A DNA stretch of 64,000 nt from Physcomitrium patens (lineage: Eukaryota > Streptophyta > Bryopsida > Funariales > Funariaceae), in contig NC_037254.1 of the NCBI RefSeq assembly GCF_000002425.4, positions 19,941,418 through 20,005,417 of the forward strand, read 5' to 3'. Numbering within the stretch: position 1 is the first letter of the stretch; each line of letters starts with the position of its first letter. Shown here piece by piece: positions 1 to 13,400 of the stretch. The notes below the pieces were generated by a model. That model was not told the origin of the DNA. It worked only from the letters and a program-made list of their open reading frames with translations, and did no database searches. Both the position numbers and the translations under genes were made by a program.

Positions 1-1070
1 ATGGTGCGAGCATACTCCCAAGCCGCTGCAACGCTCAACTTACTGCGCGCTTTCGCGACTGGAGGTTTCGCAGCCATGCAGCGCGTCACGCATTGGAACC
101 TTGACTTCGCGACGAACACCGAGCAGGGCGAACAGTACCGGGAGCTTGCGAACCGCGTCGACGAAGCCCTGGGCTTTATGGCTGCTTGTGGCCTTACCCT
201 CGACCACCCTGTGATGACCTCCACCCAGTTCTGGACTTCCCATGAGTGTCTCCTTTTGCCTTACGAGCAAGCTCTCACACGAGAAGACTCAACTACTGGG
301 TTATGGTATGACTGCTCTGCGCACATGCTCTGGATCGGCGAGCGCACCCGTCAGCTCGACGGCGCTCACATTGAGTTCCTGCGCGGCGTTGCTAACCCCT
401 TGGGCGTCAAGGTGAGCGATAAGATGAACCCAGAAGACTTGGTCACTCTATGCAACATCTTGAATCCCGATAACAAGCCTGGCAGGCTCACTGTGATCGT
501 TCGTATGGGCGCCGCCAAGCTCAGGGAGAAGTTCCCTGCCTTGGTGCGCGCTGTTCGTCAAGCTGGATGCACCGTTACCTGGGTGAGCGATCCCATGCAC
601 GGGAACACTGTCAAGGCGCCCTCGGGCCTCAAGACGCGCCCCTTCGACGCTATCCTGGTACGATTCTAGATCCATTTCGTAATACTTTTCTGACCCTCAT
701 GTTGTCCATATCCATATGGTTTGCATCAAGTGACCAACGTATCCTTACATGCCTACTTGGGGTGTTGCGAACTCATCAGGATGAAGTAAGGGCCTTCTTC
801 GACGTCCACGAGCAGGAGGGTACGCACGCCGGGGGTGTCCACCTCGAAATGACGGGTCAAAACGTAACAGAATGCGTCGGTGGAGGGAAAAACTTGACAT
901 ATGAGGACCTGAGCTCACGCTACCACACCCACTGTGATCCTCGCCTGAATGCATCCCAGGCTCTGGAACTGAGCTTCATCATTGCTGAGCGCCTTCGAAG
1001 ACGACGACTTGCAGGCGGCAGCAACACCTTCTTCCAAAGCATCTCATCTCAACTCAGTGGCATGTTTTAG
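1..1070 (+). CDS. DHS: Class II DAHP synthase (3-deoxy-7-phosphoheptulonate synthase), 3' part of gene
   Basis: This enzyme condenses phosphoenolpyruvate and erythrose 4-phosphate into DAHP, the first step of the shikimate pathway, in plant plastids. The exon at the left edge is open from base 1 to 657. It is joined to 780-1070 by a 122-bp phase-0 intron at 658-779 (GTACGA...CATCAG), which restores the family order [18 protein letters not shown]. Family motifs include [40 protein letters not shown], the metal-site region [20 protein letters not shown] and [12 protein letters not shown]. The Met at base 1 is internal: the family has a further N-terminal half (transit peptide and the region with the conserved Cys), so the gene starts left of the window. 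About 316 of roughly 450-530 residues are present. The stop TAG is at 1068-1070. The exons are clearly GC-richer than anything downstream. No damage is seen. Identification is by motif recognition. Confidence 0.95.
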
Positions 1071-1700
1071 AAATCAATTTTACTTTAATTCTTTTACATA
1101 AAGAGAGTTTGACATAGAGTGAGTTTAATGAGCTGAGGTAAAATATCGTCTCTGTAATTATAGGTCTCGCAGGCGCTGACAATGTGGGATTTTTTGTGCC
1201 CCTGAGCGCTATTTGAGTTGCCATGCCATTTCTTATATCATCAGATGACATGTCGCACTCTTTGAGCGTCCAATAAATTCAACTTCTTACCACGAATCTC
1301 TAGCACTGGCTCCACAAACAGAACCAAACATTATCTTTTGAAAGCAGTAGACAAATCCACACATGAGCTACAAAACCACGTAGATCTCTCTTCACGCATT
1401 AATACTTTTTTGCTGGGGGAGGCGGCGAGAGAGGGAGGTTAGGGTTAGACTGCTGGGATAACAGGCGCAAATTTTGTGTCCTGCCCAGTCTTGGTTTCAA
1501 GACTTCAGGATTTTGTTTAGGGTTTTGAGATGTTGACGTATGTGGAATATATTAGAGGTGGTAGAACTTAGAGAACAATGGAACCAATGCAATTTTGAAT
1601 GGGAATGACAATGGAAGCAACAATTGAGGGAAATGGAGTACACAATCAGAGTAATTGACTTCATCCAACAAAAAAACAAAATAAAATAAAACACAATAAG
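1071..1700. other. 3' flank of DAHP synthase gene, no gene seen
   Basis: This stretch probably holds the 3' UTR and polyadenylation region of the upstream gene, followed by unique sequence. A GC-richer patch around 1415-1490 contains GGGTTAG-like and GA-rich runs, but I see no reading frame or known motif in it. The AATAAA near 1272 is a possible poly(A) signal. Confidence 0.4.
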
Positions 1701-2684
1701 ATTTCTACCTCCTCATTTTGCATAAAGATATATAATAAAATTATAAAAAAAAATTAAAAACATAAATTGAAATGATTGAGGTGGATTAGGATGTAGTACA
1801 AAGAAAGATAGAATTTCTACTAATGTATGTAATAATACATTAAGCAACAATTACATACATTAACATTATTTTAATTATTAGTTATTAAAATTGAATTAAT
1901 ATATGTATATGTATATGTATATATATAATATTGGATGTATCAAAAAAAATAATTAAAATAAAAAACTAAAAAATACATATTAAGTGAATGGTGGTTTATG
2001 GTGGTAGTAGGAAAAATTGTGGTGGCATTAACAAAATCTATTTGTAAAATCAAATTAGATAGGGTATTGATGACCATATCATTGTTGGAGAAAAAATAGT
2101 AAAGGATACTTTTATTTAAATGAAATATTTTAAAAAAATCATAATCAATATTAAGTGCATATTATATGGTCTAAGGGAAGACATGGAAGAATTTATATTT
2201 AAATCAAATTCTTCGAAATTTCAAGCATTGCATAGAATTATAATTCACTATATGAATTTTTACACTACTTAGGTAAATAGAAATAATTAGAAGTAAGTAG
2301 AAATAGATATAAACATACTAGTTATACGATGTAATATTTAAGAAACATCATAAAAGTTTTCTAAACTTAGATTAAATATGTGGATTCTTCTAGATATATG
2401 GCATGGTTAAGAAATTTTTTCTAAAATTTCTTTATTATTATATAGCTTAGAGTTAAAACATAACTTAGATCTTAGAAATAACATATAACTTGGATATTTG
2501 CCTAAAAGATTTGTGGTTCTCAATAAACATCCACATGACTTTTCTATTAGTCAGTATACATGATGCAAGATTGTAATTGTCTTCAAGTTTGTCAATTTAT
2601 TTTTTTGTTTTTTATTCTCCAAATCTTAATTCAAGATTTTATAGATTCTTAGTATTTGATTAGATCTATTATTTTTTATTTCTA

Positions 2685-2686
<2 letters not shown>

Positions 2687-2725
<39 letters not shown>
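2687..2725. repeat. (AT)n microsatellite
   Basis: An uninterrupted AT dinucleotide run of 39 bases, followed by a short interrupted TA/TG tail. Confidence 0.95.
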
Positions 2726-2728
<3 letters not shown>

Positions 2729-5700
2729 GTGTATATCTATGTGTGTGGGTGTTTATATTTCTAATGATATATAATAAGGATTTTTTAAAAAGAATTTATC
2801 TAAATTTATACAATATACAATCAAAATTATAAAAGAAATAAAAAAATCGATTAAATTAATAACATATTGATATTCAATAAATTATTAATAAAAATATTAT
2901 TTAAAAATTATAATAAATATAATTAAAGAATAATAATTTGAGTAAAACTTATATAGATAATTTATTGAGATATTTATTCTAAATTATTTTCTAAAACTAG
3001 ACAATAAAGATATTTTATTTTAAAATTTAAAAAAATACAAGGATTCAAAAAAGAGATTTAATTTAATTAAAGATAATATAATATGATTTTTATTTCTCTT
3101 TGTGTAGGTGATAAAGGAAGTCATTTGAAGTTTTAGAAGCTATAAACTTTCTATTAAATAATTTAGTAAAAACTTACAAATCAAGTAAACAAGGAATTAA
3201 TAAAATCTTTAATTATGGATATATTTGAACTTTGTAGACATGAATGAAACAATTAAAAAAACTTTTACTTGATAGGATAGGAGTAAATGTATTTTTAAAA
3301 CAAAAATGTTATTAAAAAAACCATCTTAGAATAGTCAATTCATGATTAGAAATATGATATTTTTTTGAAAATATAATAAGATAAACTATAATATTTCTTT
3401 ATATAGGTAATTTTTTTTAAGTAATTAAACATATATTATCATATTCAATATTTCATATGTATTCTTTAATAATAAAAATATTTCAAAAAATATTTTGAAA
3501 AAATTATAACTATTGCTTATAAAAGTAATATACTTTTATAAAAAAATATCATTATTTTCCTGAAGTTATACTAGATATTGTTCTAATATTTTTTATAAAA
3601 AGAAAAAATACTAATTTAATTTAATTTTTAATTTTTTAATATTTTTATAATTCAAATTAAAACTTTTGAAATAAAATAATATTATTTCTTTGAAATTTTT
3701 AATTTTTTCTTTAGAAAATCATAGATTTGATTTCTAATTTTTAAATATAAAAAATTTCACAATTATGAAATAGTAGCAACAATTCTTTTAAGAAATTTTT
3801 TCATTAAATATTTTTTTAAAAAAAACATTAAATACATATTTTTTGCTTATTTATTATTGATAAATATTTTAGATAGTATCTTAAAAGCTATTAAAAATCT
3901 TTACATTTGTAGTAATACAATTCCAAAGAATATAAACCAACATATTTTTTACTATGTTATATAAACAAAGATCGTTACATACAATACATAGTTGCTACAA
4001 ACTAATTACTAAGTATGTAACTTAAACTAAATACAAATGTACATGCAACACACTTTCAAGTACCTCCCCTAGTTGACTAGGAGTCCCTCAAGTCAATTAG
4101 GACTACAAAACATACATTACTAAAGATAAATCCTACAATTATGTTATTGCCAAATTGTACTCCTTCAAACTAGTGTTGTAGCAATTAGTCCACCAAAGTG
4201 TATAACAAGCACAATAGAAGAAATCTTCAATCCTTATCAAGAGATAAAGTATGGCTAGAAGACTTCTTATAATGAGGGCAAATCCAATCTCCTAAAAAGA
4301 GAGTCAAAAGAAGTAATGTCAAACATGTCATATGTCACCCACATTGCCATTGATCATACAAAAGCTTGGTAGAAATTCTTTTCTTTTCACCACATATAAA
4401 AAAAAAGATCAATTGGCATAATTTCTAAATTAAGATGTATACAATCATTAATAGGAAGATAACAAGGAGCACAATTCTTTGAATGCTACTGATACTCTTG
4501 TCCATCCTTGCCTTCCAACAACAAAATACTACTAAGCAATACATTCTTTATATGTAGAATTATGTACCTTGCCTTAATATCAAGTGTTGTAGGTACTTCA
4601 CATTGCAAATATAGACAATCTCCTTTAAAGAATCTTTACAATTGAGGTCAATAAGCTCTACTACTTGTGAGCTCTCAATTATACTCTAAACTTTAAATTT
4701 TTATTATTTAGTTATATTATGATAATTGAGCACGTTAGATTAGGATTTATATAAGTAGAATTTAGTTTTATTGAATTTTTAGGATTGTAATCTTTGATGG
4801 TATAAATCATAGCCTAATTTCTTGAATTAAACTAATTAGGATCAAAGTGATAAGAATTAAAAAATTAGAATAGTAATTTAGTTAGTTTTAATAATTTAGA
4901 GGTCATTTATTATTAATATGAGGGTTGACTAAGAGCCTATGAGTTTACCTATAATCATCTCATATGATTTAGAGTGAATTAGAATTATAATTTTCTATAA
5001 GATCTAGTAAACTTTAATAATGACGATTTTGAAGATTTTTTCTAAATTTAACAAATCCAAGGGGCAAAGTGGTTCTTTTGATTAATGGAAGCCATTCAAA
5101 TGCAATGGCACCATTAGATTCAACCCATGGAGTGAAGAAAACAAGATCAGTATCCTCTCCTTCAAAATACAAGTAGAGTAATGAAATTCTCATTTTTGAA
5201 GAATTTTACAAGAATTGCCAAAATCCTTGTAGGTAAGAACTTTCATAAAAATTAAAAATGAGCATGGATTGAGGCATGTGAGTAGATGATCTTACCATAA
5301 AAAGATATTTTGAAAACAATGGTGAAGTTATATTTACCAAAAAATGTTTTTTTAACCACTTACAAGAGCCATCAGCCTTAGTAACGAAATTAGTTCTTGG
5401 ATGAATGAAGGCCATAGATCTATATTGGAGATCTTAGAAATCAAGGGTGGAGATGTGGCCGCCCTCCTACAAGCCACCACTCAATTTTATAAGAATGACT
5501 TGTTTTTCTAAGCCCTCTCTCTCTTCTCTTTGGTGAAAGATAAAGCCATACCAAATTTTGGCCTTAAATCTTAATCTTAATTTCAATTTTTATTTTGAAT
5601 CTCATTGTAAACTTTGTGGGTGTATGTGCATGTACCTTGAGTTGTAAATGATGGTTATTGGGTTTTAAAACATATTTCATTGTGGTGGATAGCACCCTTG

Positions 5701-6530
5701 GCCTCCCAAATACTCCAAGGGTTCTAAGAGCCTTCGATTTCCTTCAATTAGTCATGCAATTTTTAAAATTTTGATGTCATTCAATTTTTTTATTTTTTGT
5801 GTGATTTATTTTTGTGATTTTAGCTTTTAGTATTGGCTTTCTAATAAGATAAGGCTCTCTTCATTCAAATTAAGAACAATTTTTTGGAGAAATTTTGAAT
5901 GCGAGGGATTGGTTGCCTTAGCAATTTAAATCAATCACATTTAAAAAGATATTTCTCAATATATTTTAATTGGATTATTCTGAATTTTAAGAAAAAAGTG
6001 TATCTTTAAGCTGAGCTTTTAATGGCATAAATTTCACTAAATTTAAAGATAAAATGAATTTTTGATGAATTTCCAAGTAGAAGAAGGTTGCCTTCTTTAG
6101 TAGTCTTGGTCACTTTGAAGGAGTATTTCTCAACTTTTAGATACTGCATTGAATTGAAAATCATTGGAATAGGAGCGCCTTCAAGTTTACTTTAGGAAAA
6201 TATAAAAATCATTCACTTTGGAGCTAATGAAGATTTTTGGAAAACTTTGGAGTGGAAGGAGATTTGTTGCCTTCAATTCTTGGCTGTTATTAAGGTACCT
6301 TTGCTTTTATCTCTCTTTAGTTCTATTTTTACTTTTATTCTTTCAATAATTTATAACTTTTATATTTTACTTTTGATTTTTAATTTCTAATCTTTAACTT
6401 TTAATCTTTAATCTCTTCTCTTTTATTTTTAATTTAAACTTTAAGATTTTATTTTTATTATGGATTAATAGTAATAACTTGATTAATTACTTTTACTATC
6501 AATTATTAAGGAATAATAATTTATAAGTTT

Positions 6531-6556
6531 TAATTAATTAATTAATTAATTAATTA
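6531..6556. repeat. (TAAT)n tandem repeat
   Basis: A 26-base run of the tetranucleotide TAAT/TTAA inside AT-rich sequence. Confidence 0.9.
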
Positions 6557-6803
6557 TTTTAATTAATTATAATTTTTTAATTATATAAAATTTAATAATT
6601 AAGTAAAGACCATATAAATGATCATGAACAAACCATTGATATTTAAGTGTAGATTATGCAAATAGCCTTGAAATACCATATTAAATTTCATAAAATCTTA
6701 TTATTAATATTGGTAATCATTTTTTGGAGGTCTTAAAATTAATTGAACTACAAAAATCAAGATTTAAATTAATTTAATAATTACACAATTAAGAATTCTC
6801 TCA

Positions 6804-6814
6804 TTCCACCTCCT
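6804..6814 (-). other. Candidate polypurine tract of G0
   Basis: On the - strand the run AGGAGGTGGAA directly precedes a TG dinucleotide at the end of the internal region. That is where a retrotransposon primes plus-strand synthesis. The call rests on position and composition only. Confidence 0.5.
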
Positions 6815-7141
6815 GAACTTATTGTGCGACATTAATTTCATTGAGTGGTGAAATTTGGGCTCACACTATTAATGCAAGTATATCATAAAGTATTGCAATG
6901 TTGAACAATAGATAAGTTCTTCATAGCCATAAGTATGGCTTACATAAAATAATTCTTGATTGTGTAGAAATTGACTCTAAACATCAAGATCATTCATGTC
7001 TATAATTGAAGCTAGCTTTTCACATACTAAATTAGGTAGAATTGGCTCTTGTCTATATAACAACTAGTAATGATTATAAGATGCCAAAGATGCTTATGTA
7101 TTGAAGTAATAATCTTTTACAATCTATGATAACATCAAGTT

Positions 7142-7740
7142 TCAATCACAATAGTTGCTATGAAGTAATCTATACTTCCATAAACTACGTTTGATAGTCT
7201 GAACAACTTGCTCAGCTAGGCCAATTGTATCAAGATGATTTCTAGATGTGGTATAATAATCTATTAAAGATTTAATACATAAAGCTTCAAAGCTCTTAAA
7301 AAACTCTCTTCTATGATTTGTTAAGACTTCAATAGGTGCTTCAAAATATACTAGTATTTGTTGAAGAAAAGCCATAACTGCCAATTTTCAAGCATTTTGT
7401 GATAAAGCCACAAGTTCAATCTACTTGCTAGAATGCACTACCATCACTAATATGTATTTAGCTCTACGTGAGATAATAAAAAGTGGTCTAGCAAAGTCCA
7501 AAGACCAATAATAATACAAATTCATATTAAGTAAGAACTTCAATTGAGGTGATAAGGTGTTAAAGCTTGATCTAACTTAATCATATACTTCATACCAAGA
7601 AACATATGTGGTCACTTCTTGATATATATCACTCCATCAATATTCATTATATAACATCGAATATATCTTGTGTACCTCAAAATATCCAAGTTCTTCATAT
7701 ACTTATCATATTATGGAGGCTATTTGATTTGGCATTGAAA
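7142..7740 (-). pseudogene. G0 integrase, decayed
   Basis: The longest open piece (7142-7384) reads as the catalytic core of a gypsy integrase: an EVLT-type segment where one catalytic Asp stands, then FEALC, SLIDY, TTSR, then LAEQVVQTIKR, which matches the usual GLAERVVQTIKR with single substitutions. Upstream on the same strand (to about 7740), fragments such as RSSFNTLSPQL and WSLDFA precede it in the expected order, with in-frame stops. Below 7142 the frame continues with fragments of the C-terminal part to about 6860. It integrated element DNA into the host genome and is not functional now. Confidence 0.85.
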
Positions 7741-8049
7741 CTATGAGCCTAGCTCTATTAAGCCATACACAAAATAATAAATTGTTCTTCCAAAAAAATC
7801 TTGTTATTTGGTGACTAATCCTATTTCTTTCCATATTAAAAATAATTGAAAGAAATGTTCCTTATTGAAGCTTGTGCAAGATTGCAAAATCTTCTTACAC
7901 ATTGCTATTTACTTATTTCTTGTCAAATTTTTTATTTGAATTTTGGTCGAGAACCATGGTTGTAGAAATTGAAATTAAAGTCAAGTATGTTATTACATGT
8001 CATTCAAGGAATACCTCTTGATGATAATATTTATGCTATTAAGCACTGA

Positions 8050-8547
8050 TTAAGTCTTCTTTTGAAGGACATGGATTACAAAAAAGTCCATCAGCATCCA
8101 AATTAATAATGCATATTCAATGCACAACCTCAAAGTCATATTCTTGAAGCAATAAAGTCCCTCTCGCAAGCTTATGAATAAGATTGAATCTATAAGCCAC
8201 TTCAAAAGTTGATGGTCAATTATCAATATAAAGCATTGACTATACAAATAAGATCAAAAGTGAGTAATGGCCCAAACTATTGCCAAAGTTTCTCTTTTAT
8301 AAGATGAATATTTTCACTTCACATTATTATTACATCTAGAGAAAATGTGATAACATATTTTTGTTTCATATTATCCTTTTATGTCAAGACTACTTCCAAT
8401 CCTACTGCACTCCAATTTTTATGGAATTGAAAAGATCTATTAGCATCCAAATATTAAAGCACTAGAGTTGAACTCAACTTTTGATTCAATGTATCAAATG
8501 CATATTTTTGGTCATGATCCTAAGTCTATGGTTGATTTTTATCCATT
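8050..8547 (-). pseudogene. G0 RNase H region, decayed
   Basis: On the - strand, DHQLLKWL corresponds to the family motif TDHQPLKWL, followed by LLQEYDFEV-like and LDADGL-like fragments in shifted frames. Upstream (8400-8547), pieces such as AFDTLNQKLSS and a tether motif with WSAVGLE mark the RT/RNase H connection. The sequence breaks exactly at 8547, where the X insertion starts, and resumes with RT at 10355. Confidence 0.8.
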
Positions 8548-9161
8548 ATTATATTAAAAAGTAGTATATTATATAAAAAATAATATAAAATATTATAAAA
8601 GTTTGAATTTTAATTAAAAATAAATATAAATATAAATAAATAAAATAAAATACTTTTTAAAATTATTTAAGTTTATAATTTAAGTTTTATAATTAAAGAT
8701 AGAAGTTGTAAGATTTATAAGTAAAATTTTTAGAGAGGCTTTAGTATCAAAAGTATAATGTTTTGACTCTTAGGCCATCTCATGTGAGTTAATAAGATAA
8801 GTGACAAAGAACTTCATTTTTATTGGTTGAAAGTCATGCCTAATGGACTTTGAGATGTTGTTTGAAACCACATTGGAGTTTGAAACCACTTTAGGGCGAT
8901 CCATTTGAGGCAAGGCAGACCATTTGAAATAAAGAAATTTATTTAAAGTTTAGATGTTGGACTTAAAAAGCTTGTATTTTGGACTAGAATTTGGTTAGAA
9001 GAAATGTGTAAATTGGAATTGTAATGAGAAAGATATGATTGTTTGAAATTAGAGTATGAATTTGGTATCTACTATTACTCTTTTAAGTATATAGAGAGTT
9101 ATAAAAAAGCATTTAGGAATCAAAAAAATATGTTAGAAATTTGACTTAAAGAACTACATAT

Positions 9162-9691
9162 TGTCAAGGACAAGAACTCGATGAAAGCTAAAGAGTAAGT
9201 GAGACTTTTCTCAAAAAGAAATAGGACAAAATAGAAATATGTATATTAAGAAAGAAACTGGAATGGCTATTGCCAAAATACAAGAAAACTAGAGACCCTT
9301 GAAACTAGACTAGAAGCAAGAAAGGAGTTGACAAGAGTGAAGAGGGCTTCACTCTTGCCTCTATATATACTATCTAACTAGAAGCCACGTGGCGATGTTC
9401 TGTAAGACCTCCAATATATGTTGACTTTCTAGGCCACATGCCTTTGCTTGCAAGGCAAGTTTTCTATGGATGGACCACGTAGTTAGCTTGTTCTTTAAGC
9501 TTCCAACATGCGTGGCACATGGCTAACTTGTTGACCAAGTTTCTAACCTAAAAGTCAACTATAGACTCCTATAAAGTCAAAGCAGCGTCTATGAAGCTTC
9601 TAAGAAGCTTCTCTAGAAGATATTACACAATTAACCTACTTTTACATACTTTTATCTATTCATATAGGTAATTATATGTATGTCCGTGACA
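9162..9691 (-). mobile_element. Solo LTR 'L1' of the G1/G2 family
   Basis: This 530-bp LTR lies in reverse orientation. On the plus strand it starts TGTCAAGGAC and ends GTCCGTGACA, imperfect inverted termini with TG...CA ends. It matches the LTRs at 26583, 38966, 52203 and 43536 along its length (for example the CTCTATATATACT TATA region, the GTTGACTTT tract and the AGAAGCTTCT tract). Perfect 5-bp duplications CATAT lie at 9157-9161 and 9692-9696. With no internal region beside it, it is a solo LTR left by recombination between the two LTRs of a full element. Confidence 0.9.
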
Positions 9692-10103
9692 CATATTATG
9701 TAAAGAAATGGATACATTTCAATCTAAAATAAAGAAAAAAGAGTTGTTGGAAGTTAGTATTCAAAACTATGATTTGTAAGTAAATTACTTTTAATAGAAG
9801 TTTCTATTTGGACCATATCTTGAGTTTTTGGATAAGTTTTTGGCTGAAAATTTCTACAAATTTAAATGACTTTGTAAAAAAGTTATTTATGAAAAATTTA
9901 TGGTATTTAAATATTTTATTTTTAAGATATAATAGAATTAGTGCATGGGTGCCTAGAAATTGATATGCTTAATACTTGCTATCAATTAGGCAATATCCAA
10001 AGACTTTTAATGAATTTATATTTAATTCTTTGTGTGAAAGTAGTCAAAGATATAAATTAACTTGTAGAAAATTTTGAATCCAAATAAAGGATTAGATTAG
10101 AAG

Positions 10104-10104
<1 letters not shown>

Positions 10105-10138
<34 letters not shown>
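10105..10138. repeat. (TA)n microsatellite
   Basis: A TA dinucleotide run of about 34 bases inside the X insertion. The inverted copy of X has a TA run at 42180-42212, so the array may be an inherited property of this LTR. Confidence 0.9.
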
Positions 10139-10140
<2 letters not shown>

Positions 10141-10359
10141 AAAAGAATTTCTATAGGAATAGAAGTGATTTTAGGATATCTAGTTATATCTTAGATATTC
10201 TTATGCATTCTAGACTTGTATATTTGATGTAATTATTTTCTTGAAGACAAGATATAAATAATATTTGTATTTTACAAACTTGCAACTTATTTGAGCAATT
10301 AGTGGCAATTAGAGGCTGAAAACTTTTTTGAAGCAAACTCTTTCTACTACAAGACCATG

Positions 10360-11400
10360 ATAATAATTAAAGGCTCGGCAATGTTGCTTAAGTTTTTAAC
10401 AAATCTTCAATAGTAGTTTGCCAACCTTAGAAATGCTCAAAGTCATGAAACATGACTTGGTGTTAGGATTTTTGGTAAGGCATCTACCTTTGCTTGTTGT
10501 ATGCAAAGACCTCCTAAGATAATCATGTGGCCTAATTATGGTAACTATTCATAAAAGAATTTATACTTTTTATGATACAAACAAAATCCTTGTTATTATG
10601 ATTACTCAAATATTGCTTATAAATGCTTCACATGATCTAATAAGATGCTACTAAAAATGATAACATCATTAATTTAGCATTTAGCAAATTTCAAGTTAGA
10701 TAAAATTTTTTCCATCATCCATTGAAATTTGGCTAGTGCATTCTTAAGACCAAAAAAAAATGAACTTCTAGTGATAGAATTCATCTTTGTCTACTTAATT
10801 AATTCTTCAAAATATTTTCTTTATCTAATCTTTAACAAATAATGATAATTGGTGATCATTAAATCTTAAATTCAAATTTCTAAATATTCAAGAAAATCCT
10901 ATAGCAACAAATAATTCTTTTAGCATTGATATTGGATATTGATCAATCTTAATCTTATAATTAATTGGACGATAGTTTCTATATATTTACTTTTTTGTCT
11001 AATTACAAAAAACATCTTTCTTTGAAGGCATGACTATGACATAAGGATACTCACTATTAGAAAGCTCAATGAAGCTTATAGCCAATAATTCTTGGCAATA
11101 AGCTTAGACACCAACTTTTTTTGAGATACTAAGTTTGTAAGGTTATGAAAAGATTGGATGATCATCTTTTAACTAGATGTGAGTATGTTTGCTTTTATAA
11201 CCTTTAAGATCTTTAAGAATAAAGGCAAAATAATTATAATCTGAGTGGATAAAAGCTTGTATCCTTTGTGCTTTGGCTTTAGTAAGATGTGACCTTAATT
11301 CCAATAGACAATCATTAAATTTTGTAGTCTCTTTCTTCATCAATGGAATACCACTACATACTAGCATAGCCTTTAATTGCTAATACATTGAAGAAAAAAC
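10360..11400 (-). pseudogene. G0 reverse transcriptase, decayed
   Basis: Read on the - strand the order is SEYPY-type entry, an NYRPIN-like block, FFGLKNALAKFQ (usual PFGLKNAPAEFQ), a block with INDVIIFSS where the catalytic Y-I-D-D stands in intact relatives, HLKHL-like and LGHMI, LRAFL and LANYY-RFVK. Several stops and at least one Tyr-Ile-Asp-Asp substitution (an Asn at the first Asp) make it inactive. Its 3' end abuts the X insertion at 10354. Confidence 0.8.
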
Positions 11401-13229
11401 TCTTATTTCTTTAATATCCTTCTAATTAAATAAAATGCTTCATTAGTATAATATTTATGTGAATTAGAAATATTGATAGAATATATAATATCTTCCAAAA
11501 ATAAATCTTATAAGAAAATCTCTTGAGCATTTTTTTTTTAAAAATATTTAGCTAAAATCATAAGAATATGTTGAACTTATAGCTCATCAACTGTATGCCT
11601 TTGTAAGTAAAAAAAAATGACTTAGATTTCTCAACCTTAGTAAGTTTAGAATCTATTGTTCCTTGACTATTGTTCTTTGACCTCAAAATACTAACATGGT
11701 CATAAAAATGCTTTTGAATAATATGGCATATGCTAAAAATCTATATTAAAGTGTTGAGGTCGATAGCTTGATTTAGGAAAAAATGACATTTTCTTCAATG
11801 AGATCATAAGCAACTATGGTCCCAATTAAAAAGTCCATGGCATGCTCCCTTTTATTGGCATTAGATTCTTTATAAGTTTGTAAATTGATATTTCAAATCT
11901 TACCAAGTCCACATGTTCAAAATACAAATAATATTGGAAATATTACAAATGTAGGAAATATGCTATAAGGTGCCTTTATCTTATTAATTAACACAAGAAG
12001 AGGTTCATCAGCCTTAGAGATAACCAAAGAAATTTGATTATCATCCAAGATATCATCAACATGGTATCCAAGAGGTCATTTAATTCTAAAAAGTACTTTT
12101 ATAAGTATATGATATAATGCTAAGTTGACCTAAATCAAACAAGCTTGATAGGCATAGGAATCCAAAGCCACAACATCCACAAAAGTTGAAAGACCAAAGA
12201 ATTGGTTAATATATTGATAAGACTCCAATACTTATTTTTAAAATATTATCTAATAATAGTATATTTTTAAAAATATATCTAAATGGTATGATTTGATATA
12301 TAAACTATTATTATATAAGCCATATTAATTCTATAAATAAACTAAATTAAGGATCATTTAATCCTAGACTTGGTCTAGTATGTAAACAACCTTAACAAGG
12401 CCATCCAATAATCAATAAGTCTTTGTTGCTTAATCTCCTCAAATCTTCATTACTAATAAATGTGATATAATAAAGAAATTGACTAAAATAACCAAGAATG
12501 ATAAGAAGTTGTAATTATTTAGGATATATAATTAATAATCTTTGGAGATGATGTTGAAATGCTTAGTTAGGTGTAATTCTAATATCCACATGAATGTACT
12601 ATCAAGTAATAAGCCCAATCTCTGATATTATTGCCAAACATATACCAGTGCTTGTAAAGAGCTCCAAAAAGATAATATCGTCATTTGATGGATGCCAATG
12701 AATATTTTGAATAAAGATAAGTAAGAAAGAAGATTTGGATAGCTTCAATATATCTAATAAAGATACAATCTCTTTACATTGGCAAAAATATTCTACATGT
12801 ATTTTTCAGAGATTAGATGGATCTTTTTAGTATTTTACATAAACTTTTAAAGATAGTGAATTAGTTGGTCTTATAAAATATGGCATGAGTACTAATATTT
12901 CTTTTAGTAGAACCACTCTATAAGGAAAATCAAATGCCAATGTACTACAACCAAATAAGATTTCTGCTAACATAATTATAGCAATTATTACAAATGTGAC
13001 TGAAATGAATTCTTTCCTTTCATCATTAATAGACCTCTTCGTCAAATCCATGCTTCTTCACTCCAATTATCTATACCAAAACCAAATGGATAAAAGGCTT
13101 GTTAATACACTAAAATATTTTAGTTTGGTGGCACTAATTACTACACATATTAGAGATAAGTGTGAATAAAATAGGCTAGATTTAGTATAAAATATTAATT
13201 GCAAAGATTGTATAATATGGCCAATAGCT

Positions 13230-13400
13230 TACTCTATGCTCCTACTAAAGTAACAATGGTAAAAGTAGAAGGTTCTAAGTTTAAAGAAGTAAGACGTAAT
13301 TCTTGAGCAAACCACTTATCAATCATAAATAGTTGAGCTTTAAAATCCAACATAGTGTGCAAAGATATAGTATTAGTAGTATTAACACTAAAATGGCTAA
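13230..13400 (-). pseudogene. G0 aspartic protease remnant
   Basis: On the - strand the reading contains MLDFKAQ where the family has LLDSGAQ, then ID, LAQEL-like and LEPSTFTIVTLVGA. This corresponds to the retropepsin block of related elements, including its typical LEPCPF-TIVT stretch. The catalytic Asp-Ser-Gly is Asp-Phe-Lys, so the enzyme is dead. Confidence 0.7.

Larger units (their letters stand above)
1701..6803. other. Very AT-rich intergenic DNA, no gene recognised
   Basis: There are long A and T runs, and stop codons are dense in all frames. A slightly more complex patch at about 5040-6300 (containing GGCCGCCCTCC near 5458) looks like decayed repeat. The part next to 6803 should contain the 3' LTR of the gypsy element on the - strand at 6804-14800, but I could not find a second LTR copy to define it. 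Nothing else can be supported. Confidence 0.4.
8548..10354 (+). mobile_element. LTR-like insertion 'X', copy A (1.27 kb without the nested LTR)
   Basis: This segment interrupts the G0 pol gene between RT and RNase H. It is flanked by CCATT (8543-8547) and CCATG (10355-10359), a near-perfect 5-bp target duplication. Without the nested 530-bp LTR and its 5-bp duplication it is about 1,272 bp. The inverted segment 42088-43357 (1,270 bp) is related: both share the tract around TATCTTGAGTTTTTGGA and the 3' terminal stretch AGCAATTA...GCAAAYTCT. Length, target duplication and absence of ORFs suggest a solo LTR of an unidentified retrotransposon. The ends have mutated from the canonical TG...CA. Confidence 0.6.

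Noticed and set aside
1..669. ATG at base 1 as true start of the DAHP synthase gene
   Set aside because: The family has a long conserved N-terminal part before this point; the Met is the internal one of the MVRAY motif.
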